Source of the DNA: Oreocharis arfaki
Lineage: Eukaryota > Chordata > Aves > Passeriformes > Paramythiidae
Reading direction: 5' to 3'
NCBI GenBank assembly: GCA_013398015.1
Contig: VZRR01005727.1
Coordinates: 692,719 to 756,718 of the forward strand
Length of the DNA stretch: 64,000 bases
The notes under the pieces are model-generated. The model was not told where the DNA came from. It did no database searches and was given only the letters and a program-made list of their open reading frames with translations. Of the stretch, positions 24,683 to 37,960 are shown piece after piece (the stretch's first letter is position 1; the number at the start of each line of letters is the position of its first letter). The translations under genes were made by a program, and so were the position numbers.

Positions 24683-27600
24683 GTAATTCAGGACTGAAAC
24701 TGACTGACTCCTGGCCTTGTCTGGGTCTCTTTAGAGCTATTTCTCACTCCCAAGTTTTTGACCACCATTTGATAGTCAGCTGTTGCTGGCATGTCACACC
24801 TCCCGATCCAGAGCTGCCAACACAAAGCAGGGAGAATGCTTTTAAGGCTGTGAATTACAGACTTTGGAAATCTCACATTTACAACTAGCAAGATGTCACT
24901 GTAGAAAGCAAATAAAGATTTTTTTTGTTGTTGGTGCCCATGTAGGGGAGGCAAAGGACAACATCTCCTCTGGTGATATTTCAAACTGCTGTTTGATGGA
25001 GTTGTCAGATTGCACCAAGGAACTGCTCCCTGCAAAGGCATGTTCTGGGGATTTCATCACCCTCCTGTCACTCCGCAGGACAGCGTGTTCCCATGTGTTT
25101 AGGTTTCTGTACAAAGCACTGGCTTATCTCAAAGTGGATGCTCAGCTTGGTAGACTTAGGAGGCAGAGAAAGCAGGAGTGCATCACCCCATGTATTCCAT
25201 CCATCTCCACCACACACGGTGGAGAATACTCCGAGTTCTTTCATTTGCCGTGGATCAGAACTACTTCTTGCTGAACCAGTGGCATTCTTCACAGGTCCTG
25301 TGCTTCAAGGAGTAAAGCAGAGGGGAGGGGGGCATAGCAATGCATGAAGGGAAGCAATTTCTCTCACATTTACTGTCAAAGGCACACAGTGCATGTGTTT
25401 GCTGGATGAGCTGTTCTTCAATGAACTGCTCTCCTCCTGTGCTTAACGACCTGTAGGGTTCTGAGTGTGTGTTTGGTTTTGCTCTTTTTAGACCTCAATT
25501 TGAGAAACTCTTCTTACATCGATATATATCTAGGCTCTTTGACTTACCGAGCTCTTTGGTACGCCAGCACTCCCACTGTCTGCTTGGGCAGAGAAAAACA
25601 AACTTTGGGGGCAGCCCTGTGCCCACACCAGCAATAATATACATTATGGAAAGGATGCGTGTGTTGCCAGGAGCAATACCTGCTTGTGACCAACACACCT
25701 GTGCTGGCCCATTCTTCCTGTTGCATGTGATTCATTTTAGGCACCAGTCCAAGGCAGCCTACACCTTTGAGACAGATAGGGTGAGACATCAGAAAAAAGG
25801 TGCACATGCATTCCTGGATCCCCAAAAAGCTAAACCTTCCCATTTAAACAAGTCAGTGAGTGCTATAAATAAGGAAAAATAGGCACAACTTCATCAAAAA
25901 TATCTTTTGGAAACACCCTTTTTTTCAGGCCTTTTATTACTTTTCCCTTGCCTTTCACTTTGTGACCAGAATGGGTCAAAGTCCTGAGATACCTGTTGAG
26001 GTGGTGGGAAGCTGCTGACACACACACAGTCAGTTCAGTTGACTGTATTCATTAAATACATGTGTGGGGTTTTGCCACTGAGGACATTTTAATACCTCTG
26101 TCATGACCTTATTCCCATCTAAATCTCCTCGGAGCTTTCATTTCATGTCAGACACCAAGAAGGTTCATTTACAGTACCCTGCAAACATATTTTCTATTCC
26201 TCTGGAGTCCAATGAGAAAAACTTCACCCATACCATCTCAGTGAGGACCTCAACGTTCTCCCAACAACAGCTTCTACAGATACACATTCATGTCCTGGAG
26301 GAAGGCAGGGTGACGTTTTGGCTCTCCTGCTACATGGCTAAGTAACTACTTTAATCTTGCAAAGCCACTTATATACTTAATACATTGAATTATAGCACTT
26401 GCCCTTCACCAGCAGGAAAGCACAGAGTAGTCCTGGAGTGAATCAGCACCAGCACTGGGCTGAGCACTCAGGAGTTCTGCCCTCCACCTCTGCACCATTG
26501 TGTCACATCTGCCTTCGTGAGCATTCCCTTGCAAAGGACACCTTCTCATCAAGATAAAGCGAAATGATGCTGTCACAGCAGCCGCGACAGTACACTGAGC
26601 TCTGCCGGCTGGAGACACAAATCAGTGTTTATTAAACTGCAAAAAGGACAACTCAGAGGAGAGAAAAGCTGTCAAGCACCTTGCAACTCACAGCAGAATG
26701 CCAATAAAAGCACTGTAAACATGACTCGATTGTGCTTTCTGAATAGCTCATTATGGTGTCGAAGCTGTGACACATTTCATACGAATGTGAATTTAAATAT
26801 TACAATCTATTTAGCAGCTGAAGAACCCTTCTTGTGAACTATTTTTTAGGAAAGGGTGCAGAACGTGACAAAAATATTCGGGGGTATTTAAGCTCCTTGT
26901 GCTGGTGCTTTCACCTCAGCAATGTCTAGACTTACCCTCACTATGTAACCAGGATATCCTTCTTCCTTTAAATGACTGTGGGGTTTTGCATAAACTATGC
27001 AAGCACCCAAGGCGTGGAGGACAAATTCGCTGCCTACCTGTTAATGCTCTTACATTACAATCCCCAAATAGTGGACTGGAAATTAGTGGGCTGGGAGACC
27101 AAACTGCTGTTTCTACCCTTCCACACGTTCAGTAGACTTTTACTTACTAGAACAAGAAATTCTTGATAGAATAGCTTGATCTGGCTTTCTTCAGCTATAT
27201 TGTGTAGCAAAGGGCTTTTAGTCAGACTGACACTCAGAGTTTGGAGTGGTTCCCACAGGTAAAACATAGCAAAGCTGGCTATGCTGAGACAGAGTAGAAA
27301 GGATATATTCGTATACTATTAATGCTTTTCATACATAGACTCTTTTTCCTTCTCCTTTCAAGATCAGTGATGGTGACCATTGTTAGGACTGTCCACAAAA
27401 AATAAAACACATTACAGCCACTTTAGGAGAAGTTGTGGAGCGCAGACAAGTGCTTCTGCACTCGTTTGATTTATCCTGTATCTTTTCAGCCTGAATTTCT
27501 CTTTGGGAACAAATCTTTGTTTCTCTCAAATTCTTGACGTACAGCAGTACAAATTCTCCTCACTTATTTCATATTGATTATGGAACACCACTCATTGAGC

Positions 27601-30600
27601 CTACCACCTTTTCAGTGACAGTTTTCCTTGGAACACCCTGCATAGCAGGGGCGAGCCAGTTACAGATATGAACAACTCATAGCAGCCACACTCCCCCTTC
27701 AGAATCTCTAGATTTACACATTATTGAAGCCAAGTCGTCCCAAAACTGGCTATAATGAGAACAGCATTATATTGCAATCTGAAATGATGTGCAAGTTTGA
27801 AGAAGATAATTAATGTGTGAAATTTTGCCTTTTCTTTTTTTTCCCCCCCTCTTGTGAGGAGGTGGTTTGAAGGGGATTTTGAAGCTTTGATAATTTGGGA
27901 AAAATTGTGAGCAAATTATTTTTATAATACCATAACAGCAGTGCGTGCCAAGAAAAATGGCTTTTTGTCTTACCACATCCTCCTCACTCCCAATTTTAAT
28001 TACCACAGTTTGGCACCTGATCCTGCACAGAACCATATAAAAGCCACACAGGCCAGCTCTTTCCAGACAGAGATAAAAGAGAGGGAGGGAGGCATTAATT
28101 AAATCCTTTCCAAATGTTTTCAGTGAGTTCCCTTCTAAAGTCACTGTTCTGGTTTGTGCATAGCCCGTACAATGACATATGGTCATAAATAACAAACAGT
28201 TCCTGCCTCCTCCTGTTGTCTCTCTTTTTCCACCCTCTGCAGAATCAGAACAAAACAGGCTTATGATTCTGGTATTATAAGCAAGTCAGTCAGGATCCAG
28301 AGCAAACAGGCAGCTGAGCATGTTTTCAATTCACAGCACAGCACAGAGCTTTTAAATGAGCTGGTTTATTCAGTCTTGCAGGTCACTGCTACCAGCGGCT
28401 GCTTACTGATTGCATCTCGGGCACAGAATGGTGACACACAGTTACCAAACTAAGCTGAAACAAACCAAACTAAAACTTGGTAACCACAGTAACCAAAACA
28501 TAGTTTCTCTTTTTTTCCCATTGCAATATTGTGAATCTCCTCCCCTCTCAAAAGGAGTGTGCCACTTATTTCTGGGATCCTCGGGAGTAAGGAAGGCTTC
28601 CTGTTCAGCTCATAATCCTTCCACCACTGGCTTTTCCTGCTGGGCACTGAACAGGTCTGACTCCACTGACCTTCCCTCCTTTCAGCACAAGGAAACAAGC
28701 AGCAAGGTGAATGCCTGGTGTCTTTGCATTTGTATTTAGCACTGTAAACACAAGGGGAGCCCCTCAGAGGCCACAGTGGGGACACCAACCTTTTGTACCA
28801 AATGATAAACTCTTTAACCAGTGTCTAACACAGCAAAGAGGAAAGGATGGATTGCAGCAGGCCAGCACCTCCCATGGTGACCAGTTGCAATTTTCCAGCT
28901 AAACAGAAGCGATTGTGAGAAAAGCAGCAGGTTACACCATCAATGCAACACCAGAACACACATGAGAAATGCTACAGCCTGCAGCCCAGCGTGTCAGGAC
29001 AGGGATAAAAGACACAAAGTGTTTGTTTTCCATCTGGACGGACTAGCAGCACTCCTCTCCATGTCCCTGTCCCACAGTACCTGTGTCAGTGAGCCTGCCC
29101 ACCTCAGGGAACAAAAGGCACGCTACAGCATCAGGGCAAAAACCTCCGTCCAGAGATCAACATTTTTGGATTGTTTATTGCCCCATTTGCTGATTTTTCG
29201 TATACAGAACAGAGCATAGAGCACAGAGGTTTTTTTTCTCTGGAAAAAAATAATAAAAGAAAAATTCAAAATTTAAGTTCCTTTTTGCAAGTTTAACTCC
29301 AGGTGCTCAGGAGAATCTGTAATCCCATTAAAATGAGTAAAGTCTTTCCTTTCCTATCTCCTTTCCTGATACTGGGAAGCTTCTGAGGGAAACTGTGAAT
29401 TAATCATTTCTTAGCTTGTCAAACTTCCATTCTCTTTATTAAAAATGATGATGAACTTCTGTGTGTGATTACTTCAGCTGAAAACAGCCTGGCTGCATTT
29501 GCAAGGCAGAAGCTGCCTGAGCACTGAGCAGAGCTATCAGAGTTACAGCTGGGGTACAGAGTTACAGGAATAATCCTGCAGCACCCGCAGAACAAACCGA
29601 GCCACAGACGCTCCCTGCATTAGAACTAATCAAAATTCAGACCATCAGCTCCCCAGAAAATTCTAACATTTCAAAACGTGTTTGGGTTTCAAAAGAGAAT
29701 GAAAAATACACAAGCAAACTGTTACACAGGATTTCCAAATTATTCTGTTTGGATGTGTTAAGCTGTCCAGCTTCAAAATCATGAAAATATTGAGCCAGGA
29801 ATTCAGCTTATTTTACAACACAAGAGAAAAATCCCCTGATTTTTCAATTAGGATCCCAGAAAGGTTTTGCTTCAGAATAGGCCAGGAGTGGAGAAGCCTG
29901 AATCAGTTACAAAGCTCTTGGCATCTGTCTTATCCACCTGAGCTCCTCTTAGCATGGTGCTACACCCAACAGGAGAGGCTGGTTCCTCCATGAGCAGCAG
30001 AGAACATTAAAAGCAAGACTCCTGATGAGGATCATTGTATGGATGCATTGGAAAACCTGTGACATTTGATTGATCACTTCTTAAAGAGCCTTTGAATCAT
30101 TCAGTAAGCCCTTCATAAAAATTGTGCTGGTGAAACCTTCCATGTAAAGAGTTTCATAAGAATTAATCCGTTTTCAGCTACCAGTCACTGAATATAAGAA
30201 AACTGAGGAAGTATTAAAGGCTTTTAAGGCTCCAAGAGATGCAGAGATTAGGTTTAAGTCCACCATTAAGAAGAGAAATCTACATTAGATCCCAAATAGG
30301 AGCAGCAGGAAGGAGTACATACTTTTCCCTGGGGTACCAGGTTCTCACTCAGTGTGGAGGAGCTCAAAGCAAGAGCTTTAAAAATCACTTAGAGAACACC
30401 AGGAATTTCCTAGAAAGCATTAGGAAGGGAGGTTTGTCACACTACTACCATAGAGGTACTTGCAAGGGAGGATGATTTGCCCCACCTACCCTTTTATCGC
30501 CCCACACAGCCTTTCAGTAGTTGCAGTTGTCAGTGATGAATGAACTCCAAAGGAAAAGAACAAATGTTAAGCCCAATCTGGTGTTTTGCCAAGTCAGTCC

Positions 30601-33600
30601 GGATCAACAAAAAAGAGCTGAGGTGTTTGACAATGAGGAAACAATTTTGATTCCACAAAAATACTCACAACGCTTTTAATTAAGAAGAGAATAAAAATTG
30701 TCTGAGCATTTTAGGTAAAGAAACAAGGGTTTCTGTTACCTCTCAAAACTTTCCACCTATTATGTTCACATTAGACCCTGCCTCAGGCTTTCTGGGCTCC
30801 CTAACTGAGGCCAGCTAAGGAAAGCTCTTCACTGTGACAGACATTTCGATTAGTCAAGTATCCACCATTAACTAACCATGTGGCTGATCCCAATTGTGCT
30901 GGAGAAGGTTTTCTTTGTCTTATTTCAGTTTTGTGTGTGATGATAGACACCTAGGTTGCTGGAAAGTATCTTTATAAATTGAACTGCACTATTGGAGTTA
31001 TAATTAAATAACTATATTCCACTATATTATGTGGAAGGATATTATGTGTGGCACCAGGAGGATGGTAGAAATCAGTAACCACAAAAGTAGAATCTTGCTC
31101 TTCTTACCATTAGCATGCTCCCAAATTGGAAGAAAAAAAAAATCAATAGAGAGAACAAGCCCTGGATGCTGGGAGAACATGTTTTATTACTGACAAAATT
31201 GTGTTTCCACCAAGACACCCAGCAGATTTTGAAAGAGAACATGAACCCTGTGCCAGTCTTGCTAGAGCCCACAGCCAAATTTGAAGCCTCTGATGCAGAA
31301 TAAGCAGGCTCTAATAAGCCAGCGATGCTGTTTAATCTCTCTGCACATGCTCGAAGAACTCCATTCCTACTGCCACACTTGGCAAAAGCAGCCTCTAGAG
31401 AAGGGAGACAGAAGAGAAAGGAACTGAGGAGTAATGTGAAAAAGCTCCTTAGAAATAACCACATCCAGCCATGGCTCTCCAGAATGAGTGACTTGTTTGC
31501 AGCACAAACACCATAAACATGCACAGATGTTATCACTTCCCACACGATGTTCAAGTACGCAACATGGCAAAGCTCCCAAGCTCTGCTGTGATGGAGACAT
31601 GTGAAAACAAATGCTTGAATTCCACTCAGAGTGGGGAATCCAGGCAAAAGGGGCAGAGAAAGCTCCAGGAAGCCTATGCTCCCTCAAATGAAGGATAAGC
31701 AGACAGCAGTGTGAATTAGCTTTTACACCTTGCTGCTCACACTCCCAGCCAGTTAAACTGACTACAAGCAGGAGAAAGACACTATCAGGGCAGAATGTCA
31801 CCTTGAACCCCAAATAACCCTTTAAAGTTACTTCTACAAGACTTAGCTAAATATTGCTGAAAAAACCGCTAGGTAAAATGTCAGGGACCGTTCATCACCA
31901 GACTCTGCAGCATTGGCAACATCAGAGCTCTGCTGCCGTAAAAATGCATCAGGATATTCTAACAAGATTAGGAGAGGCAGAAAACAAAAGAAAATTCAGA
32001 ATCCTCCTTGCTTTATGGACCAGAGCAAATATTTATTTTTTAAGAAATCCCCCCTCATTCCTTACTGTTTTGAATCAAATCTGCTGTTCATCTTCTTTAG
32101 GGCTTTTTGGACATTCAGTTTATACATTCAAAATGGGAAAATTTCCTTCAGTGAGTCCAAAGAAGTGAAACACTCTTGCAAATGGACACACTTGGACTGA
32201 CTTCAACAGAGCTTCACCAGTTTTTTTTCAGCACAACATTTGGTCCTCTCTATTAACTGTTACTACAGAGAGCGTGTATTGAGCATGCAAACAGCATAAC
32301 AAAACATACAAATAACTTCCAAATTGCCAGTTATCTCATATTTCCCTTTTAATTAATAGGGTTTAAACACATTCCCAGTTCTAGAAAAGCTGCAGATTTT
32401 AGGCTGTAATTATTCTGTTCAATAAAATATGGGTGCATGCAATATTGTAAAGTGCCTTCTGGATTGACCATTGATACATGCTCAGGGAAATGCTGTTTCT
32501 TTTGAAGTTCAAATTGTGTTTCAAGTAGAAAAAATAAAAAAGGTTTATTATTGGAATGCACATGGTAAAAATCAGAAACAACAAATTTGTTTGGGAGTGG
32601 GGGACTGCTCATCGTTTGCCCCTCGTTAGGTGCTCTTCTCTATGAGGAACTTGCTGGAGCTGATTATTAACTGCATTTGTTAGTTTGCCCAAAACATATA
32701 TCTATATCCACAGACACATGCCCAATTACAGCTCCTACTAAGCTTTGATTAGGAGTATTCCAATAGATATTGGTAGTGAAAACTATGTGTATCTTATCCA
32801 AAAGGAGTTCCCACCGATGCCATGACATTTGATCTCAGTCAGCACCAATGAAACAAAAAATTTTGATCTGATGTACAAAAGTTGTGGTTTGCTCCATGCT
32901 GGCTCCCATGTTAGGAATTAAAACATCCCACTTCATTATCCTGGGAAGAGACAGCTTATTGCTGATGCTTTACCCCAGCATAAACATCAGGCACCTAAAG
33001 TATTGAAACTGTTTACAAGCACCAGTCCACATTTTCATGCTTACATAATAGCCTGGGCAAATTCACAGTGATAACTCAAAAAAACAACTGTCTAATGCAC
33101 ACAGCTGAATGGAGATGCAACCTGCAGCTAAAATCCTCTCTATCTGAATACTGACAGGATGGAAAAGGAAAGTGCTGGAGAGCTGAGGAAGCTGTTATAA
33201 AACCACACCTGTGAATTCATTTGGACAAACTTCCATTTATTCCAGATGAAAGGTTTCATCCTGTGTTCTTGAGCTATCTTTAACATACAGGAGCTGTAGG
33301 CCTAGAGCTTTATGATGGAAAAGACCTACCTTAAACATAGATTGGCCCACTGTTACCAGTTAGTTTCCATTAGCATTTTGTTTGGCTTGGAAAGAAAGAT
33401 GCCTCTGTCAGAAATAATGCCCCAACACCTGACCTGAAGGCTGCAATGACTCACGCAGCTCAGTTGCCCTCTTAAAGCAAGAAAAGCAGCACACTCAAAA
33501 TTCGGTGTCTGGTATGAGGCATCTCTTCCTAATCTAAATGTTTTGCTTTACTCTATAATTAGGTTTCTGAATGCCTAGTTTGAGATTTGGGTACAGACTG

Positions 33601-33755
33601 GATACTTTAGCACTAACATATTTGGAAATGGAAGCAATTATTAAAAGTCAAGCAGATGTCTGTTCAGCCCTCCTTCATTTGCACTGCAAACACATTGTCT
33701 GCTCACACAAATACAGGCCCTGCAGATTAAGAATTTAAAAGCTACATAGGGGACA
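24683..33755. other. Unique non-coding DNA, no gene seen
   Basis: Nine kilobases with no recognisable exon, RNA gene or transposon. The longest open frame in the window (191 codons, minus strand, 31072-31647) lies here; it has hydrophobic runs translated from T-rich DNA and no domain. The segment near 29400-29560 has moderately enhancer-like texture but nothing decisive. Confidence 0.6.
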
Positions 33756-33776
33756 GCTGTGTTCTAAGAACACAGC
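33756..33776. repeat. Near-perfect 21-base palindrome
   Basis: gctgtgttct (33756-33765) and agaacacagc (33767-33776) are exact inverse complements separated by one base. The half-sites TGTTCT/AGAACA are those bound by steroid receptors, but they are in everted order with a 1-base spacer, not the AGAACAnnnTGTTCT consensus. Receptor binding is therefore not predicted. Confidence 0.9.
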
Positions 33777-34130
33777 ACAAAAAACATCCTTGTTCTGTGT
33801 ATAAAAGCATGCCCCACCACTTCTGGCTTAGGGATCCCCATGAACCAGCCACAGGAGAAAGCCAGGAAGGAGTGAGAGGTCCTTGAAGCTCTCTGTCTGC
33901 TTGTTCTCTTCACGGAGAGGTACATGACCAAAATTTTGAAAGCTGAGCCTAAATGAAGGAGGCATTTGCTTTGCTAAACCTTCCAGCACACTGCCAGAGT
34001 AAGTGAAGAGGGTTGACTTCTGTCATCTGAGGCCAGGTGAGCAAGTGGTCTTGAATTCAAATACTGCCAGTGTTTTAGGGCAGGCTAAGCACCACACTGT
34101 TATTATTATGCCAGAATCACAACAGCATTT
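33777..34130. other. Unique non-coding DNA
   Basis: Nothing recognised between the palindrome and the tandem duplication. Confidence 0.5.
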
Positions 34131-34171
34131 CAGTGTAATATTTCTCTTCAGTGCAATATTTCTCTTCAGTG
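34131..34171 (+). repeat. 18-base tandem duplication
   Basis: cagtgtaatatttctctt (34131-34148) is followed directly by cagtgcaatatttctctt (34149-34166), one substitution apart, and then by a third partial start cagtg. It is a small slippage-type duplication. Confidence 0.92.
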
Positions 34172-35378
34172 ATTATAACGATTCCTCCTATACAATATCT
34201 ACAACATCTTAAAAAAGAGTCTTTATGACTGGCTTCACCCCATCCCAGCAAACATATTAATTCCTCCCCTATTATCTTTTAAAGCATTATGGATTATGGC
34301 GTCCTTTACAGAAAACACTTAAAGCAATGATGGCTGCATGTAAATTACAGAAATTTCCATGTTTTTCATATTAAAACTACTTAGATTTCCTAAGAAATGT
34401 AGGTCTACTGCCATTTTCTTTTGGCAGGGGAAATAATCATATTTGGAGGATAAAGCGTATATTCCTTGAGACAGATCCATAATAGTTCAGCTGTGGACTG
34501 ACAGGCTCCTCTGAGTGATGTGGGCATGAAAAGCCAGTTTATAATGTGTATTAGCTCTCTCATTGCATCTGTTTATCATCTGTGTTATTTTCCATTTATG
34601 AAATTCCTCCAAGGATTTTTCTGTTCTCTAAAAATCATTACCAGTGCCCACAGCCTTGTGGGAGACCCTCCTATAAATAGCAACAAAATGAACAAACCAC
34701 AGTGCATACAGAATGGAGGACAATATATAAGAAAACATGTGCTGTCAGGTGCCAAATGGCTATTAAAAACAAACGTAGGGATAACATCTCTTCAAAAATC
34801 ATGAGGCAAGAGAAGTCCCTGACAGAATATTTTAATATAGGAAAATGTCTGAAAGAAAAAAAAAGCCAAAAAAAATTCCAGAGACCAAAATGAGCTGGTG
34901 CTACCTGAACACTGATAGCTGCATCCTGACTTCAGACAGTATTTGAAAACAAATCTACTTTCACCTGTGAGAACATCAACTGCAAGCCAGAGGGGTGTGG
35001 GTTGTTTTCTCCCCTTCCGAGGGCTCGTTGAGGTTTGAATATTATTCCATCCATGTGTTAGTGCACCTGGTGACACACACAGCTTTTCCAAGAGCTGCCA
35101 CACTGGTGTTTCTCAGACAAGCACCAGATCCACACATTCAGAGAAATCGCACTGCCTAATGTTGCTGTCAAAAAAATCCTCCTTTATGAAAGCACTTCTT
35201 ATATGACAGCTCTTCTAAACTACTCTGGGTTTCATCGGGCACTTCCAATTTATAGCCAGATCACAGAGACTATCAAAGCCATCACCTTCCAATCAACAAA
35301 CCCAACTCAGACTCTGTTTGGCAGGGACTGTGTCAATGAACTAGGTTTTAAAGAACTGGTTCATTTACACAGAAATGC
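34172..35378. other. Unique non-coding DNA
   Basis: No exon, RNA gene or transposon recognised. Confidence 0.55.
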
Positions 35379-35398
35379 AAAAAAAAAAAAAAAAAAAA
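35379..35398 (+). repeat. Poly(A) tract, 20 bases
   Basis: Twenty consecutive A residues. No upstream AATAAA and no target-site duplication was found, so it is not supported as the tail of a retrocopy. Confidence 0.95.
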
Positions 35399-36689
35399 TT
35401 CCCAACGTACTTCTGAGAGAAGCCACAAAACAGATGAGGTGCCACGAAGCACAGAGTATGAATGAATGCCATGAAATTGTATATGAACTGTAGGGTAATC
35501 GACTTTTTTTTTTGACAAGTCACAAATCGCAGCAGATATATTTTGTCCTGTGGTTCCTGCTGCTGCAAAGCCACAGCCAGAAATACTGTCAAGTCTTCAA
35601 ACTGTTTATAGACATGCAGTAGAAAATCATCTCAGCTAGGCCCAGTGGGGGTTTACAACAGCTGTAAATTCCCCTCTAACTTGCACAGCTACAATGACTT
35701 TTACATCCCTTCCCTAAAAGGTGAAAGAAATTGTCCACTGCCGAGAAGATGCTCAGTTTGTTCTCTCTCCATCTCTACTTGCTTCCAAGAACATGGAGCC
35801 TATGCCTTCTTGGACAGTCATCCACTCTCTTCAGTTTTGACCTTTTTTCCTGCTCTAGAGCTGTTTGCTCTCGAAACACATTTCACAATTAATTTCTTTT
35901 CCCCTCCTCACCAATGAGCAGGAACCTGCACTCCTTCCAGATGTGCCCTTCTCTTCAGAAAATGTTTATTTTATCCCTCTTCTGGTGCTCTCTTCACCGT
36001 CATGGAGAAGATGAGCAAAGGACATCTTTAACATGCGGAAGAGTTTTATTAAATTTTGACCAGGACTGATGGTGCTCCCTACCCTCAGTGAGGGTCACCG
36101 AAGTGTACAGACCTCATTAGCCCTTTCCTTACCCCAAATAAAGTGCCTTAAGCCCACGTGGCCATAGAGCAGTTCTGTTCTTACAGTAAGAGGGTAAGTT
36201 GCATGATCTGTCCTTTGGGACATCAGCACCCTACTCTCAGAGCAAGCAGGATCTGGTGCATTGCCTTACTCTGGATTCTAAGAGTGAAAAGGACCTCTAG
36301 TGGTTATGCCATTCTTGAAACAGAAAGTCAATCACAGAAACAAGCTCCTCATATATAATTCAAGACTGTCTTTCACCGAGACATCCGCTCATAGAAGGCT
36401 TTTTATGGGAATGCTTCATTATCTACCATGTGTGACTGATGGGCATAATTTATTGGCCAAAATGCTGGGCCTAAAAGCCACAGTATCACAGATGAATACT
36501 CATGGTCAAAGAACAGCAAAGGACTTTCAGGACATCTGGAGCTGTGATGTTATCCAAGAGACCCAACATCACAATTCCAAGCAATTCCAAACTAACACAC
36601 AACTGTCACAGTCCTGCTCACTGACTGACTTTCTTCCTTTTTGGGGAGGAGGTCATGGGCTTTAGGGGGGATTGGGACACGTTTTTATA
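35399..36689. other. Unique non-coding DNA
   Basis: No supported gene. Overlapping frames of up to 121 codons at 36158-36665 have no recognisable domain. Confidence 0.55.
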
Positions 36690-36960
36690 ACCAGCTGTTG
36701 ACACTGCAGCATTTAACGTCGAGGCGAGTCCAGCTGCTGTTCTCTGCTAATGGCAATCATAAAGCCAGACCCTTTGCTGGCCTCTAAGTAGAAGTTAAAT
36801 GTCGCACAGGGCTTCTTCGAAAAGAGGAGTGAATGACCCTGATGTCTAGACTAACATTAGTTTCATCTATAAAATTCAGGATGTAATGTACAAAGCTGTG
36901 TGTGAACTATTGCTGAGAGCATAATGACCGAGTTAATTGCCTATATAATCATTCTCCAAT
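36690..36960. promoter_or_regulatory. Candidate conserved non-coding element (cluster member 1)
   Basis: Dense motif-like sequence with several CpGs (AACGTCGAGGCGAG near 36716), CAGCTG E-boxes, homeodomain-type CTAATGG and GTTAATTGCC sites and TTCTTCGAA. It has no coding frame or repeat. It is the first of three such blocks within 1.3 kb. Confidence 0.33.
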
Positions 36961-37029
36961 CCAACCAAGTACCCTGAGATAGTTTGAATGGGAAAAGCAC
37001 CATTAAAAAACCCTTAGGCTAGACTAAAT

Positions 37030-37320
37030 TTTAATTACATGACACCTGCAAATGATAAACTGAGAAACAACTCAGTAAAACACACACATTGTAAAAAAAA
37101 ATGTGCTCTGCTTGTGCCATTAATGGATAAAGGATCAGTTCCTAATGAGTTCATCCTGAAAGCTGCAAATAGGTGGAATGTGGCAGATTACATATCGCAA
37201 AATCCTTGGGACATTCACCCGTACTACAAAAGCGCAGGCCAGCCTCCCTCCTCCCCTAATGCCAGTGATCATTTCATACAAGTCCAACTCACGGAACTTC
37301 TCCGTTTGTGACGGACCAAG
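37030..37320. promoter_or_regulatory. Candidate conserved non-coding element (cluster member 2)
   Basis: Opens with TTTTAATTACATGAC and continues with CCATTAATGG (a palindromic homeodomain-type site near 37119), CCTAATGAG and several CpGs. An open frame of 90 codons spans it, but its product has no recognisable family. Enhancer function is inferred from texture and clustering. Confidence 0.3.
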
Positions 37321-37699
37321 GCAGGGTCTGAACATGCTGATTGCTGCAGTAGCCTGGAGAAGGGCTGGATGGCAAAATAATTCTGATTTTTTTTTTTTTT
37401 AAAGCAGCAATATCAAACTCAGGTATGTTTTGCTAAGACACAGGAGGGTTGGCAAACCAGATGAACTTGCAATCCTGTTTTATTCATGACTGATACAGGA
37501 GATAGCTGGGAAGGTTATGACATTTTCTTTTATAACAGCTACAGTTGAGCTAAAACAAGTAGTAGCTGCAGCACTAATTGACTCAGCCAGTGCATTTCCT
37601 ATTAAACCTTAAACATTAAGAATTCATAGGCAGAACCAGAAATAAACTGTGTGTGGGCATGAAGGTACATGTAACGGTAAAAAGCTAAGCCTGCATGAA

Positions 37700-37960
37700 A
37701 TTATATTAACTTCAGCTGAATGGGAAGATCCATAGTTAGATTAGAAAACCGTTATTTTATTTGTTGGCTTTCAAGGAAGTTATTGTTAGCCTGTTTGGCT
37801 TTGTCATTACCGTTCTAGCTTTTAATGCAACATGGTTTTATCACACGCAACACGATGCCATTTCACATCATGGGCCTAATAGGATAATGTCAGGCAGGAT
37901 AACATCACACCATTGGAAAGACATCAGGATCACACTGTACTCGTAAGACATTCTCTCTGG
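37700..37960. promoter_or_regulatory. Candidate conserved non-coding element (cluster member 3)
   Basis: AT-rich, complex sequence with TTATT/ATTA-type homeobox and FOX-like TTATTTG motifs, plus retained CpGs (CACACGCAACACGATG near 37842). No repeat and no coding signature. It lies 0.4 kb downstream of the second block. Confidence 0.3.

Noticed and set aside
31072..31647. Longest open frame, 191 codons on the minus strand
   Set aside because: Product has no recognisable domain, its hydrophobic runs derive from T-rich DNA, and conflicting frames overlap it. The length is plausible by chance in 64 kb.
33300..33350. CR1 3' end (TATGATGGAAAAGACCTACCTTAA phrase)
   Set aside because: Only about 20 bases resemble the consensus and the downstream part does not match.
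33756..33776. Glucocorticoid/androgen response element
   Set aside because: Half-sites are everted with a 1-base spacer instead of the inverted AGAACAnnnTGTTCT form.
35379..35398. Poly(A) tract as the tail of a processed pseudogene
   Set aside because: No AATAAA upstream, no target-site duplication and no recognisable parent-gene sequence.
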